From Streptomyces sp. NBC_01689 (lineage in GTDB: Bacteria; Actinomycetota; Actinomycetes; Streptomycetales; Streptomycetaceae), in contig NZ_CP109592.1 in the NCBI RefSeq assembly GCF_036250675.1, positions 5,828,001-5,892,000 on the forward strand: 64,000 nucleotides of DNA. Direction: 5' to 3'. Positions 41,519-50,208 of this stretch are shown piece by piece; position 1 is the first letter of the stretch; each line of letters begins with the position of its first letter. A program made the position numbers and the translations under genes. The notes beneath the pieces are model-generated. The model was given only the letters and a program-made list of their open reading frames with translations. It did no database searches and was not told the DNA's origin.

Positions 41519-42885
41519 TGGCCGACCACCACTCGGTCTCCGGCCTGTAGCCGTGCCGTACCGACGGGGGTGACCTGTACCTTGCCGTCCGCCGACACGC
41601 CCACCGTGACCGGCACCCGGTGCTGGGAGCCGTCGGGGGCCGCCACCGTGACGCTGGTCCGGGTGTCGGCGCCAGCGTTGATCGCCGCTTCGGGGACGGT
41701 CAGGACCGCGCCGGCCGTGGTGGCGGCGGTGATGGTCATGCGCACGTTCTGCCCGTCGAGCCGGTTGTCCCACGTGCCGACGCGCGTGACCTGGACCGGC
41801 AGGTAGGGGATCCCCCCGTTGGCCGGAGGGTTGCCGTCCTCGGCCTGCGCGCTCGCGCCGGAGGTCCGGGAGCCGGCCCTGTCGCCGGGGGTGACCAGCT
41901 CGCCCACCGAGGACACGCGTGCGGCGGCGGTCAGGCCGAGGGCCTCGGAGGTGATCCGGACCTTCATGCCCCCCTTGACCAGGCCCTGGTACGAGGGGTC
42001 CAGATACCCGGTGAGCTTCAGGCCGCCGGTGGCCAGGGAGACCACCGGGCCGGACACCTTGTCGCCCACGGACGCGGCCAGGCCGACGACCCTGACCGGT
42101 ACCGAGGAGACGAACGCCAGCTCGGAGGAGGGGACGAACGGATCGCCGGTGGTCCCTCCCCGGCCCTTCCCGGCGGAGCCCGCGGTGACCGGCACCGGAT
42201 AGCCCAGGCGGTGGTAGAGCGCCACGACGGCCTTCCCGGTCGCCGTGCCGAAGCAGCCGTGCCGGTCGCCCCCGCGGTAGAGGCCGAGCCCGGCCAGAGC
42301 GCCCTGCAACTGGGCGATGTCGTCTCCGGATTCGCCGGGGAGCATGTCGCGGTAGGCGGGAATCCGGCCGGGCAGGACATAGACCGGGCGGCCGGAGAAC
42401 TCGACCAGAGGCTTGGCCGCCCTGACGGCGTCCCCGACGTGCACCAGCTTCCGGGTGAGCACCGGCGAGGAGCCGCCCGGGTTGATCCCGCCGCCGAGGG
42501 CCCGGCTGTTCGCCACCTCGGTGGGGGTAACGGACAGGGTGGCGCCGCTGGTCACGTCTCCGCGCAGCACCACCGTGCGGGCCAGCCGCTCGGAGCCGAC
42601 GGACGCGGTGATGAGGCCGGCCTCGGGTGCACGGGTGTCCGCCGCGGCCTGAGCCGGGGACTTGACGAGCATCGCCCCGCCGAGGCCGCCGAGGGACAGC
42701 AGCGCGGCCGCCGACGCCACCGCGAGCACGCCACGACGGCGCCGGGCCAGGGCGGAGGCACGGACGGTACGGTCGTCGCCCGGCACGGTGCCCGGTTCCG
42801 GCTCGGGGCCGGGTTCCGCTTCGGGGCCGGATTCCAGCCCGGTCCGGTGCGGGGCGGCGTCCGCCCTCTTCATCAGGTCTGCCAT
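41515..42885 (-). CDS. Membrane fusion (HlyD-like) protein with peptidoglycan-binding domain
   Basis: A 456-residue periplasmic adaptor-like protein. A cytoplasmic Pro/Glu-rich segment of about 45 residues precedes a TM helix (RRGVLAVASAAALLSLGGLGGAM). The beta-barrel/lipoyl halves flank an inserted PG_binding_1 module at about 195-245 (PGESGDDIAQLQGALAGLGL). In Gram-positives such proteins span the thick wall next to MacB-like exporters. The ATG at 42885 follows GGAAGAG; an ATG at 42873 is an alternative. It is coupled to the ATPase gene. Confidence 0.82.
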   Translation of the reverse strand: MADLMKRADAAPHRTGLESGPEAEPGPEPEPGTVPGDDRTVRASALARRRRGVLAVASAAALLSLGGLGGAMLVKSPAQAAADTRAPEAGLITASVGSERLARTVVLRGDVTSGATLSVTPTEVANSRALGGGINPGGSSPVLTRKLVHVGDAVRAAKPLVEFSGRPVYVLPGRIPAYRDMLPGESGDDIAQLQGALAGLGLYRGGDRHGCFGTATGKAVVALYHRLGYPVPVTAGSAGKGRGGTTGDPFVPSSELAFVSSVPVRVVGLAASVGDKVSGPVVSLATGGLKLTGYLDPSYQGLVKGGMKVRITSEALGLTAAARVSSVGELVTPGDRAGSRTSGASAQAEDGNPPANGGIPYLPVQVTRVGTWDNRLDGQNVRMTITAATTAGAVLTVPEAAINAGADTRTSVTVAAPDGSQHRVPVTVGVSADGKVQVTPVGTARLQAGDRVVVGQ

Positions 42886-42908
42886 CGATTCTCTTCCGCC
42901 GCGTCCGG

Positions 42909-43874
42909 TCAGGAACCGGACAGCTTGCCGCCGGCCAGCACGGTCGCGACCCGCCTCGACTGCTGGCGCAGTCCCTCCCGGGCCTGCTGCAGCTCTTCCG
43001 CGTGCCGGTCGATCTGGTCGTCCTGGTAGGCGCTCTCCACGGCAAACCAGATGCCGACGAGGTTGCCCCCCTTGGCGCACTGCCAGTCCGCCACGGCGAC
43101 GCCGATCTCCTGCGAGGTCGCGGACGCGGTGTTCCACCGTTGGTCACCCGAGGCGTCGAACGTTCTCTTGTAGTTCGTGTAGCCCTGGGCACTCATGCAC
43201 TTCTTCCACGCCGTCTGGGCCGCGATGACCCGGGGGTCCAGTGTCGAGTACTCGAAGGAGTGGGCCCGGATCTGCTCGGCCATGGGGGAGTGCCCGGCTC
43301 GCTGGTCCACGTCGCCGCCCGTGATGGCGCGGTCCGCCTCGCCGACACAGCCGCCGCTGGGCAGGCGCATGCCATGGTACGAACTGACCAGCCCGTGCGA
43401 GGAGGTGGCGGTCAGGACCGTGCGCACCTCCGCCGAGGGCGGGGTACCCAGGTGTTCGGGCAGGCTGCGCGGGTCGTTCTGCGTCATGTGGAAGCCGAAC
43501 TCCCGGGCCACCTGGAGGGATTCGGGAACGCCGTACCGGCGCGAGTTCTTGCTGAAGTTCGGCAGCCGAGCCTCGGTGGGGGTGTACCTGACCCCGAACC
43601 GTCTGACGCAGCGCTGCTCCAGCGTGGTCATGGCATCGGTCGTCTGTAGCAGTTCGTGCCCCGTCGGCATGTAGCTGTCGACGGGCAGCGCGAGGTCCGC
43701 GGTGTCGGTGAGCTTCGCGATCGAGGTGACGCCGGGAATCCTGGAGACGGTCGGCCTCGGCTGCGCTCCCTGCGACGCGGAGCCGCCAGGCTCGTTCGAA
43801 CAGCCCGTGAGGAGAGCGGCGCTGAGGAGGGCGCAGATCAGTCCGGCACGTGCCCGGCAAGAGGTAGTCGTCAT
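42909..43874 (-). CDS. Lipoprotein of unknown function, partner of the ABC exporter
   Basis: A 321-residue lipoprotein: the signal peptide ends in a perfect lipobox LLTGC (Cys25). The mature part has six cysteines beyond the lipid one, mostly alpha-helical sequence and no domain I know. It lies 23 bases before the fusion-protein gene and is the first gene of the exporter operon. Only about 20 bases separate its start from the hairpin 43895-43932, so it has no room for its own promoter and probably depends on read-through from the gene at 43970-44419. The ribosome site is weak. Confidence 0.75.
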   Translation of the reverse strand: MTTTSCRARAGLICALLSAALLTGCSNEPGGSASQGAQPRPTVSRIPGVTSIAKLTDTADLALPVDSYMPTGHELLQTTDAMTTLEQRCVRRFGVRYTPTEARLPNFSKNSRRYGVPESLQVAREFGFHMTQNDPRSLPEHLGTPPSAEVRTVLTATSSHGLVSSYHGMRLPSGGCVGEADRAITGGDVDQRAGHSPMAEQIRAHSFEYSTLDPRVIAAQTAWKKCMSAQGYTNYKRTFDASGDQRWNTASATSQEIGVAVADWQCAKGGNLVGIWFAVESAYQDDQIDRHAEELQQAREGLRQQSRRVATVLAGGKLSGS

Positions 43875-43894
43875 GTGTGTCTCACGTCAGGGTG

Positions 43895-43932
43895 CCCTCA
43901 CCGCCGTTCCGGAACCGGAACGGCGGTGAGGG
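43895..43932 (-). terminator. Strong hairpin between secreted-protein gene and exporter operon
   Basis: A 16-bp perfect stem (43895-43910 with 43917-43932) closes on a six-base loop. It is 37 bases after the secreted protein gene and 20 bases before the lipoprotein gene. There is no T-run. It is likely a partial terminator or mRNA-stabilising element that sets the ratio of the two products. Confidence 0.7.
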
Positions 43933-43969
43933 AGCGGGGAAGGTCGGGCAGCCGGGGCGGGCGGACGGC

Positions 43970-44419
43970 TCAGCCGACGCCGATGCCGACCTGGGTGGCG
44001 GCGTTGTTGTTCCAGGTGTAGCCGAGCGCGCCGCCCTCACCGTCGTACGACCAGTCGTAGTTGCCGTTGAATCCGCTGTTGACCCAGACGGTGCCACCGC
44101 GGTTCTCGAAGTACTCCGACTCCATGGCGGTCGCGTTGTTCTTCACAATCTGGCCGGAACCCGTGCCCGAACCGCTCTTGAAGGTGTAGCCGGCCAGGTT
44201 GGAGACGCTGCCGTCCTTGCCCCAGATCGCGCCGGTGCCGTTGTTGACGAAGAAGAGGCACAGCGGCTGGAAGTTGCCCCCGCCGAGGACGGAGTTGCCG
44301 CACCGGCCGGTGGCGTTGCCGGTGGAGTGGTGGGTGCTGACCGCCTGCGCGGGGACCGCGAGACCGAGTACCGCGGCACCGGCGATGGCAGCGGTGATGA
44401 ACTTGGCCTGGATGCGCAC
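43970..44419 (-). CDS. Small secreted protein, beta/gamma-crystallin or I36-inhibitor-like
   Basis: A 149-residue exported protein. The GTG at 44419 has GGGAG five bases upstream. The signal peptide runs from the start to AQA (FITAAIAGAAVLGLAVPAQA). The mature domain has two cysteines and a pattern of N/G-rich strands (CLFFVNNGTGAIWG, GTVWVNSGFNGNYDW) that resembles the peptidase-inhibitor I36/crystallin-like family of Streptomyces. It precedes the exporter operon on the same strand and diverges from the SapA-like gene. Family label tentative. Confidence 0.65.
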   Translation of the reverse strand: MRIQAKFITAAIAGAAVLGLAVPAQAVSTHHSTGNATGRCGNSVLGGGNFQPLCLFFVNNGTGAIWGKDGSVSNLAGYTFKSGSGTGSGQIVKNNATAMESEYFENRGGTVWVNSGFNGNYDWSYDGEGGALGYTWNNNAATQVGIGVG

Positions 44420-44554
44420 AAGGACTCCCTTGATGTCGTGTTCATGTAAATGGCGGCAACCCGGGTTGACGCCGAATTGGATCATGGTTGTTGATGTCCC
44501 GTCAATCTCCTTATTCGGACGTCATGTTGTGGATCGAGTGGGCGAAATTTGCCC

Positions 44555-44614
44555 TTGCCATGACAAGAATCCTTGGCCATGATCTTCCGGTCGATCAAGT
44601 GATCGATCGGAAGA
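44555..44614 (+). promoter_or_regulatory. Promoter and 5' stem-loop of the SapA-like gene
   Basis: TTGCCA (44555-44560) and CATGAT (44578-44583) are 17 bases apart. The predicted start of transcription, near 44590, falls inside a 14-bp inverted repeat with one mismatch (44583-44596 with 44601-44614, loop AAGT). The repeat may be an operator over the start site or an mRNA 5' hairpin. It ends 19 bases before the ATG. Confidence 0.55.
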
Positions 44615-44633
44615 GTCATGTGGGGGATCCGAG

Positions 44634-45056
44634 ATGATCATGTCCGTACGCAGGAGACTTGCGGGATGTGCGGCGGCGCTGTCGATCACCGTCGGGGGCC
44701 TTGTCCTCGCGGCGGCTCCGGCCCAAGCCGCCGGTTACAACGGCGCCTGCGGCAGCGGCTACGGCGTCATCGACTCCATGAGCGTGGGCTTCCAGGGCGC
44801 CGGCACCACGTACCTCACTTACAACAGCTCCAACGGCTACAACTGCGTCGTCACGATGAACAACACCGGTTCGACGCAGTGGGTCAATGCCGAGATCGAG
44901 GTCTCCGGGGGCAGTTGGAACGAGGACTCGGGTCAGTACCGGTACTACGCCGGTCCGCGCTACGTCTACGCCGCCCACCACTGCATCGACTGGGGCGGCT
45001 ATGTCGCCCACAGCTCCGGTGTCACCGACATCGAGTGGAACGACCACTGCAGCTGA
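44634..45056 (+). CDS. SapA-like (spore-associated protein A) secreted protein
   Basis: A 140-residue exported protein with a signal peptide to about residue 33 (LSITVGGLVLAAAPAQAAG). The mature domain begins YNGACGSGYGVIDS and continues with YLTYNSSNGYNCVVTM and a CIDWGG motif. This pattern matches the spore-associated protein SapA of S. coelicolor. Four cysteines could form two disulfides. The start may be the ATG at 44634 or 44640. It is transcribed divergently from the 43970-44419 gene. Confidence 0.8.
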   Translation: MIMSVRRRLAGCAAALSITVGGLVLAAAPAQAAGYNGACGSGYGVIDSMSVGFQGAGTTYLTYNSSNGYNCVVTMNNTGSTQWVNAEIEVSGGSWNEDSGQYRYYAGPRYVYAAHHCIDWGGYVAHSSGVTDIEWNDHCS

Positions 45057-45155
45057 CGGCTGCCGTCGTTCACGCACGACCCGATCCCGTCAACCCGCCC
45101 ACACTGACGAGCACATGAGGCTCCGTCAGCGATGTGTCATGCCCAGGGAGCAGAG

Positions 45156-45626
45156 ATGAACACGAAGAAGAGGACGCTCGCCCGCATCGGCGTGCTGGCC
45201 GGAAGCGTCGCCCTGTCGGTGATCGCCGCGACCGGAGCCGCGAACGCGTACACCAACGACGGCACCAGCCCGGCGTCCACCGGCTGCGCGGACGACGGGA
45301 CCACGGTCGCGTCCGCGCCCATGAAGAACGCCGGCGGCACGCAGGGCACCATCGAGCTGCGCTACAGCCTGAAGTGTCACACCGCCTGGGCCCGGCTCAC
45401 GCTCAACTACACCCAGTTCGCGTGCGGAAACGCCTCCGCCGGTTACGCCTGCGCCGCGGCGACCGTCACGCGCAACGACGACGGGCGCTCGTACGGATGC
45501 ACCATCAGCCAGGGGCAGAGCCAGTGCTACACCCCGCAGGTGTACGACAAGGGCATGACGTCCTTCGCGAAGGGATACATCGACATCGTCAGCGGTGAGA
45601 TCCAGACCAGGACGGCCGCGTACTGA
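45156..45626 (+). CDS. DUF2690-family secreted protein
   Basis: A 156-residue exported protein; GGGAG lies five bases before the ATG at 45156. After a signal peptide (RIGVLAGSVALSVIAATGAANA) the mature part shows the DUF2690 pattern: TSPASTGCADDGTTV, TIELRYSLKCHTAWARL, and paired cysteines later. In other streptomycetes this domain is found alone or fused to regulators. Function unknown. It follows the SapA-like gene by 99 bases on the same strand. Confidence 0.78.
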   Translation: MNTKKRTLARIGVLAGSVALSVIAATGAANAYTNDGTSPASTGCADDGTTVASAPMKNAGGTQGTIELRYSLKCHTAWARLTLNYTQFACGNASAGYACAAATVTRNDDGRSYGCTISQGQSQCYTPQVYDKGMTSFAKGYIDIVSGEIQTRTAAY

Positions 45627-45653
45627 TCGCCCGCGTGCGCTGATCGACGGCGG

Positions 45654-45703
45654 ATGCCGGAGGGGGCCGCAGCTCCGTGACGAGCTGCGGCCCCCTCCGG
45701 CAT
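45654..45703. terminator. Strong bidirectional terminator
   Basis: A 22-bp perfect stem (45654-45675 with 45682-45703) with a six-base loop lies between the DUF2690 gene (plus) and the LCP gene (minus). Confidence 0.9.
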
Positions 45704-45739
45704 GCACGCGCTCGTCGACGGCGCGGCACGGGCCCCGGC

Positions 45740-47398
45740 TCACTCCCAGGTGAACCCCTTCTGGATCTCCATGCACGCGTCCTCCTTGTCGCCGCTCAGC
45801 ACGGCCGCGGACTTGGGTGCCTTCGTCGGCTGCGCGGACGCCGGATAGGCTGTCCCCGTACGCCAGTCCCCGCCCACGATCAACGTGACGCCCGAGACGT
45901 CCGTCGACTTGCGCACCGAACTCACCGGGATCCCCATCGCCTTGGCCACCGCCTGGGCATCGCCCTCCAGGTCCGCACTGGGGTAGAGGACGGTGGTCTC
46001 GGCCTCCGGGGTCAGCTCGGTGTCCTTCGCGGCCTGCGTGAACCCCTTGCCCCGCAGGGCCTGTTCGACCGCGAGGGCCCGCTGGGGTGTCGGTGCCTGG
46101 CCGTTCACCCCGGTGCCGTTGCGGACCTGCACGGCGATCTGGTCGTCCGGTGCCGCCGGGTCCTTCGACGTGTCGTCGGCCTTCTGCTTCGCGCCGTGGC
46201 CGTTCAGCGGAGTGTCCTTGCGGATCATGGAGATGAGCTGGTCGGCGTCGCCCGGCATGGGCACGAGCCGGTTGTGGTCCTGCGACCACTGCTGCGTGGG
46301 CAGCGTCGTCATGGTGATGCCCTTGGTGGGCACCTTCTTGAAGTCCTCGGACAGGTCGTACAGCTTCTTGACCGTGCCCAGACCCTCGTCGACCGTGAGC
46401 GCCTTCGTCGCGGTCTCCGCCAGGCTGCGCATCTCGTCGGGGTTGCTGAGCGTCGCGTTCTTGCGCAACTGGCGCACCATCGAGTTCATGTACATGTGCT
46501 GCGCGTGGGTGCGGCCGAGGTCCGTGCCGTCCTCGAAGCCGTAGCGGGTGCGCAGCCACTGCAAGGCCTGCTTCCCCTTGACCGGTGTGGTCCCCGCCTT
46601 CAGCTTCAGGCCCGACCCGTGGCCGTCGGAGGTATGCGAGTAGACGTTCTGCCGCACGCAGACCGGGACGCCGCCGATGGCGTCGGCCATCGACACGACC
46701 CCGGAGAAGTCGACCATCATGAAGTGGTCGATGTGGATGTCGGTGAGCTTCTCCCAGGTGGCGACCGTGCAGCCGGGGCCGCCGCGGCCCAGGGACTCGT
46801 TCGCCATGGAGAGGGAGAGCGCCTCGTACACCTTGTGGGTGTGCGGGTCCGTGCACTTGGGGATGGAGATCATGGTGTCGCGCGGGAGACTGACCACGGA
46901 CATGTTGCTGCGGTCGGCCGAGACGTGCACCAGCATCTGCACATCCGCGAGCGGAGGCCGGCCCACATCGCCCTTGGACCCGCCCAGCTTGAGATCCTCC
47001 GCGGTGTTCCGGCTGTCCGAGCCGATCATCAGGATGTTGAGCGGCTTCTGGCCGGCGGCGTTCGCGGTCGGCTTGGGCGCGGCGTCGTCGCCGAGGTTCA
47101 GCTTGTCCTTCTTGATGTTGCTGTTGAGGTGCTCGTAGTAGAGGTAGCCCGCCCCGGCGGTGCCGAGTATCACCACCGTCAGTGTCATCGCCGACCAGCG
47201 CAGTATGCGCCGTTTCGGGCGTGCCGGCTTGGACTCCGCTCTGCGCCTCCGGCTTCCGCCCTGCGGCTCGCGGCCGTCGGACCCCGGGCCGTCCTTGCGG
47301 AGTCCGTCGGCCGTGCCTTGTGCCTCTCCCGCCCCACCGGAGTCGCCGCGCCGAGTGTGCGGCAGAGCCCCTTCTCCGCGCACGCTGCTTCGTGTCAT
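45740..47398 (-). CDS. LytR-CpsA-Psr (LCP) family protein with C-terminal LytR_C domain
   Basis: A 552-residue membrane protein of the LCP family, which transfers lipid-linked wall glycopolymers to peptidoglycan. A basic cytoplasmic N-tail of about 65 residues precedes the TM helix (AMTLTVVILGTAGAGYLYYE). The LCP domain (about 120-340) shows LNILMIGSDSR, SVVSLPRDTMISIP, DIHIDHFMMVDF and LRTRYGFEDGTDLGRTHAQ. A LytR_C domain (about 415-510, IAVQVRNGTGVNG) ends near a conserved Cys. The ATG at 47398 follows AGGAAG. One of five intact LCP genes in the locus. Confidence 0.92.
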   Translation of the reverse strand: MTRSSVRGEGALPHTRRGDSGGAGEAQGTADGLRKDGPGSDGREPQGGSRRRRAESKPARPKRRILRWSAMTLTVVILGTAGAGYLYYEHLNSNIKKDKLNLGDDAAPKPTANAAGQKPLNILMIGSDSRNTAEDLKLGGSKGDVGRPPLADVQMLVHVSADRSNMSVVSLPRDTMISIPKCTDPHTHKVYEALSLSMANESLGRGGPGCTVATWEKLTDIHIDHFMMVDFSGVVSMADAIGGVPVCVRQNVYSHTSDGHGSGLKLKAGTTPVKGKQALQWLRTRYGFEDGTDLGRTHAQHMYMNSMVRQLRKNATLSNPDEMRSLAETATKALTVDEGLGTVKKLYDLSEDFKKVPTKGITMTTLPTQQWSQDHNRLVPMPGDADQLISMIRKDTPLNGHGAKQKADDTSKDPAAPDDQIAVQVRNGTGVNGQAPTPQRALAVEQALRGKGFTQAAKDTELTPEAETTVLYPSADLEGDAQAVAKAMGIPVSSVRKSTDVSGVTLIVGGDWRTGTAYPASAQPTKAPKSAAVLSGDKEDACMEIQKGFTWE

Positions 47399-47689
47399 CT
47401 TCCTGCCCCTCCCGCCCCCGGCATCCTCACCGCGGCTTCGTCTCGCGTCCCGGTATCCGTCCCAGAGACGGACCGGGGCAACCTGTCGCCCTCCCCGCCG
47501 GCCGTGTGCCCCTGAAGACCTGGACACAAGCCGGGCGAAGTCCCGGCCACGGCACCTTTCGTGGCGTGGCCGCGCTCCTCCACTCAGTGAGACGCAGAAT
47601 CGGCCCCCGAGGTCACCGGGCGGACCTGACCTCATCGGCCCTCGACCTCGAAACGCTGGGCCGGTGCCTTCGTCGGAGTGGTGAGCGGT

Positions 47690-48372
47690 ACGCCCGCGCC
47701 GCGTACTCGAGAACCTCGTCGGGCGTCAGCAACGTCGCTGACGCTCCCCCATGGCCGACACCGCTCTCGCCGGGCCGACGGCGCGACGCCAAGGGCCTTG
47801 CGGTGACAGCCAGTTCACAGACCTGGTAGGCCTGGTCAGGAGCGTACTCCAGCGTCTCCCTCCGCCCCTTCGAGGCGGTGTCGCCGAAGTGGGCGGACGT
47901 GAACGCGCTCTGCCGGTCCCGCGGCCGGGGACGGAGCGTCCGCCCGGAGCCCCCTGACGCCCGCGCGCGGCGGACGCCTGCCTGGGCCCCGGAGGTCGCG
48001 GAGCGGAGGCCCCTGCGCCGGCCCGCATCCGTCGCCCGCTGTCTCTTCGCCACGAGAGCCGTGTGCGCGGGGCCGCCGAACGGTTCCGCGCCGCGGTCGC
48101 CGCTCTCCGGGACGCCGGCGGCGAAACACCGGAAGCCGCCGCGCGCGGTCGCGCTCACGGGGTCCGCCAGGCGGGGAGTCGCATATCACCGGGTGCCTGG
48201 ACCCGCCCAGGACGTCGGTGCCCGCGTGGCGGAACCGGGCGCCCCGCGCGTCGGCGGTCAGTCCGGACACCATGCCGCCGCTGGTGCACAGAAACCTTTT
48301 GCCCATGGACTTCTCCGTCGCCCGGCCAGACGCGTCGAGGCTCTCCGCCCATCCACGGCCTTGCGTGTCCAC
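47690..48372 (-). pseudogene. Decayed LCP gene (5' and 3' ends only)
   Basis: The 5' end at 48372 (GTG, VDTQGRGWAESLD) matches the start of the intact LCP gene at 56151 (VDAQGRGRADNID). Around 47690-47870 the frame gives TLEYAPDQAYQVCELA, matching TLEYAPDQAPQARRLA of the LytR_C domain in that gene, with clear DNA similarity over about 170 bases. The whole catalytic LCP core is missing and the pieces are out of frame. The length is about 0.7 kb against 1.75 kb for the intact copy. This is the remnant of a tandem duplication. Confidence 0.75.
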
Positions 48373-48600
48373 GGTCCTCTTGTCCTCCGTCAGGGCCGCG
48401 CGGTGCGCCAGGCCCCGAAGGCCCTCGGTCGGTCACGCGCTCGGGCGGTGCGTGACTCGTGGTCGAACGCACCGGATCGCTCACACTATCGCCACAGTCG
48501 AGCACCGAGCGACAGTGGTGAGTATTTCTACTTCAGTACAACCGGTCAATCGGTCCGGTTCCGGGGAATAAGGATCGCCCCTTGGTGCACGCTTTACCGT
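48373..48600 (-). repeat. Duplicated LCP promoter region (copy of 56152-56397)
   Basis: This segment is a diverged copy of the region upstream of the LCP gene at 56151. 22 consecutive bases are identical (48469-48490 and 56260-56281), and shorter blocks match on both sides, up to the GCACGCTTTACC block at the far end. On the minus strand the conserved block contains GATAGT, a plausible -10, with the conserved GTCGCTCGG upstream. It therefore still looks like a promoter in front of a dead gene. Confidence 0.75.
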
Positions 48601-48631
48601 CGGCGGCCCGAATCCGAGGGCCGGCGGACGG

Positions 48632-49270
48632 TCACAGGGGGTTCAGCGCGCGGCGCAGGTCCTCGGGTCCGCGGTAGTGGACGGCCCGCATCCCGAGGGC
48701 GGCCGCCGCCTCCACGTTCTCCAGGGTGTCGTCCACGAACAGGCAACGTCCGGCCGGGACGCCGGCCCGTTCGACGGCGATGTCGTAGATGCGCCGGTCG
48801 GGCTTGGCGATGCCCACCCGCGCGCTGCTGACGACGTGGTCGGCGAGATCCGTCAGCCCCAGGGCCGCCAGGTCCTCCTCCAGCTGTACCGAGGTGTTGG
48901 TGACGAGGACCAGCGGTACGCGGGCGCGGGCCTCGCGCAGCAGTGACACCACGACCTGGTCCGCGCGGAACGGCGTCCGCACGAGGGCCTCGGCCAGCTC
49001 CCGGGCCGTCGCCTCCGGCACCAGTCCGGCCAGCCCCTGGACGGCGGACCGCGCCCACTCGTCCGGCGTGACCCGCCCCACCACCAGCGGCAGCACCGTG
49101 TCCGGCGCGAAGGCCAGCTTCATGGTGGTGCCCTCGGCCAGCCCGGCGGCACGCTCCAGCGCGTTCAGGCCGGACGGGTCGTAGACACGGATCACGTTGT
49201 CGACGTCGCACAGCACCGCGTCGAAGGAGCGCCCGCCGGGGCCGGGCCGCACGTCGGAAGAGAGGGTCAT
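48632..49270 (-). CDS. HAD-superfamily hydrolase
   Basis: A 212-residue phosphatase-like protein. Motif I is DAVLCDVDNVIRV (nucleophile Asp and general acid Asp), motif II VLVTNTS, motif III the lysine in GIAKPDRRIYD, and motif IV LFVDDTLENVEAA. The cap is a small helical C1 type. The ATG at 49270 is used because the protein then starts just before motif I. It is isolated between LCP genes. The substrate cannot be inferred. Confidence 0.88.
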   Translation of the reverse strand: MTLSSDVRPGPGGRSFDAVLCDVDNVIRVYDPSGLNALERAAGLAEGTTMKLAFAPDTVLPLVVGRVTPDEWARSAVQGLAGLVPEATARELAEALVRTPFRADQVVVSLLREARARVPLVLVTNTSVQLEEDLAALGLTDLADHVVSSARVGIAKPDRRIYDIAVERAGVPAGRCLFVDDTLENVEAAAALGMRAVHYRGPEDLRRALNPL

Positions 49271-49539
49271 GCCGCCCACCCTGACATCCCTCTCGGTCCC
49301 CCCGCCCACCAGGTCCACGACCGAAGCGCCCCGTCAGGGGCGCGGGGAACGGCGCGAGCAACCACTCCCGTCCCGCACCCGAAAAACCCTCGCCCGGGCC
49401 CCGGCGCACCCACACCCGCACCCCGAGGGGAGCGCCCCCTCAGGGGCGCAAGCCCCAGGGCCCCGGGCCGGGGTCGTCAGGACCCCGCACGCACGTACGC
49501 ACCCCCCACCCACCCCACCTGCCAACGCCGCCCGAGGCG
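49271..49539. other. Intergenic region with two copies of a GCGCCCC hairpin
   Basis: GCGCCCC - four bases - GGGGCGC occurs at 49326-49343 and again at 49432-49449. The first is followed by GGGGAAC, a form common in Streptomyces intergenic repeats and seen again near 57853 and 57975. No gene is apparent. Confidence 0.55.
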
Positions 49540-50088
49540 CTACGCATCCAGCCCTTCAGCCACCCGCTTCTCCCGCAGTTCCATGATCGCCCGGCGGCGG
49601 GCCAGCCGGTGGGTGCGGCGGATCTGCGCCTCCTGGTAACGCCGCTCGTCCCGCTCGGTCTCCGGGAGCACGGGCGGAACACGGCGCGGCTTGCCGTCGG
49701 CGTCGACCGCGGCGAAGACGAGGTACGCGGAGCCGACCTGCTGCGCCGGCGTGGACTCGTTCCACCGCTCGGCGAGCACCCGGACGCCGACCTCCATCGA
49801 CGTCCGTCCCGTCCAGTTGACCTGGGCCTTCACATGGACGAGGTCACCCACGCGCACAGGTTCGAGGAAGGCCATCTCGTCCATGGAGGCGGTGACCGCG
49901 GGCCCGCCGGAGTGCCGGCCGGCCACCGCGCCCGCCGCGTCGTCCACAAGTTTCATGATCACCCCGCCGTGCACCGTGCCCAGGAGGTTGGTGTCGTTGT
50001 GGGTCATGATGTGGCTGAGGGTGGTCCGGGACGCTGAGGTCGGCTTTCCCGGAATATCGGATTCCGGAGTGGGCGCCTGGTCTGTCAT
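49540..50088 (-). CDS. Hotdog-fold acyl-CoA thioesterase (YciA/BFIT type)
   Basis: A 182-residue cytoplasmic thioesterase. The hotdog helix motif HIMTHNDTNLLGTVHGGVIMK and the following DDAAGAVAGRHSGG strand are typical of YciA-type acyl-CoA hydrolases; VTASMDEMAFLEPVRVGDLV completes the core. The ATG at 50088 follows GGAGGG, although the spacing is short; a GTG nine bases upstream is an alternative. The C-terminal 40 residues are a charged helix. The acyl specificity is unknown. Confidence 0.9.
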   Translation of the reverse strand: MTDQAPTPESDIPGKPTSASRTTLSHIMTHNDTNLLGTVHGGVIMKLVDDAAGAVAGRHSGGPAVTASMDEMAFLEPVRVGDLVHVKAQVNWTGRTSMEVGVRVLAERWNESTPAQQVGSAYLVFAAVDADGKPRRVPPVLPETERDERRYQEAQIRRTHRLARRRAIMELREKRVAEGLDA

Positions 50089-50208
50089 GCCCTCCACCCT
50101 ATGCGGGGTAAGGGCACGGTCCGCTTTGCATCAGCTCTGCAACAGGCGTGACCCAGATCTCCCCCCTCTCTTGTTAGGCGCATGGTGCGGCCCTGCACAC
50201 TGGTCCGC

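Noticed and set aside
47613..48158. Minus-strand frame as an intact gene
   Set aside because: It is composed of LytR_C remnants joined to out-of-frame sequence; no complete domain and no ribosome site.
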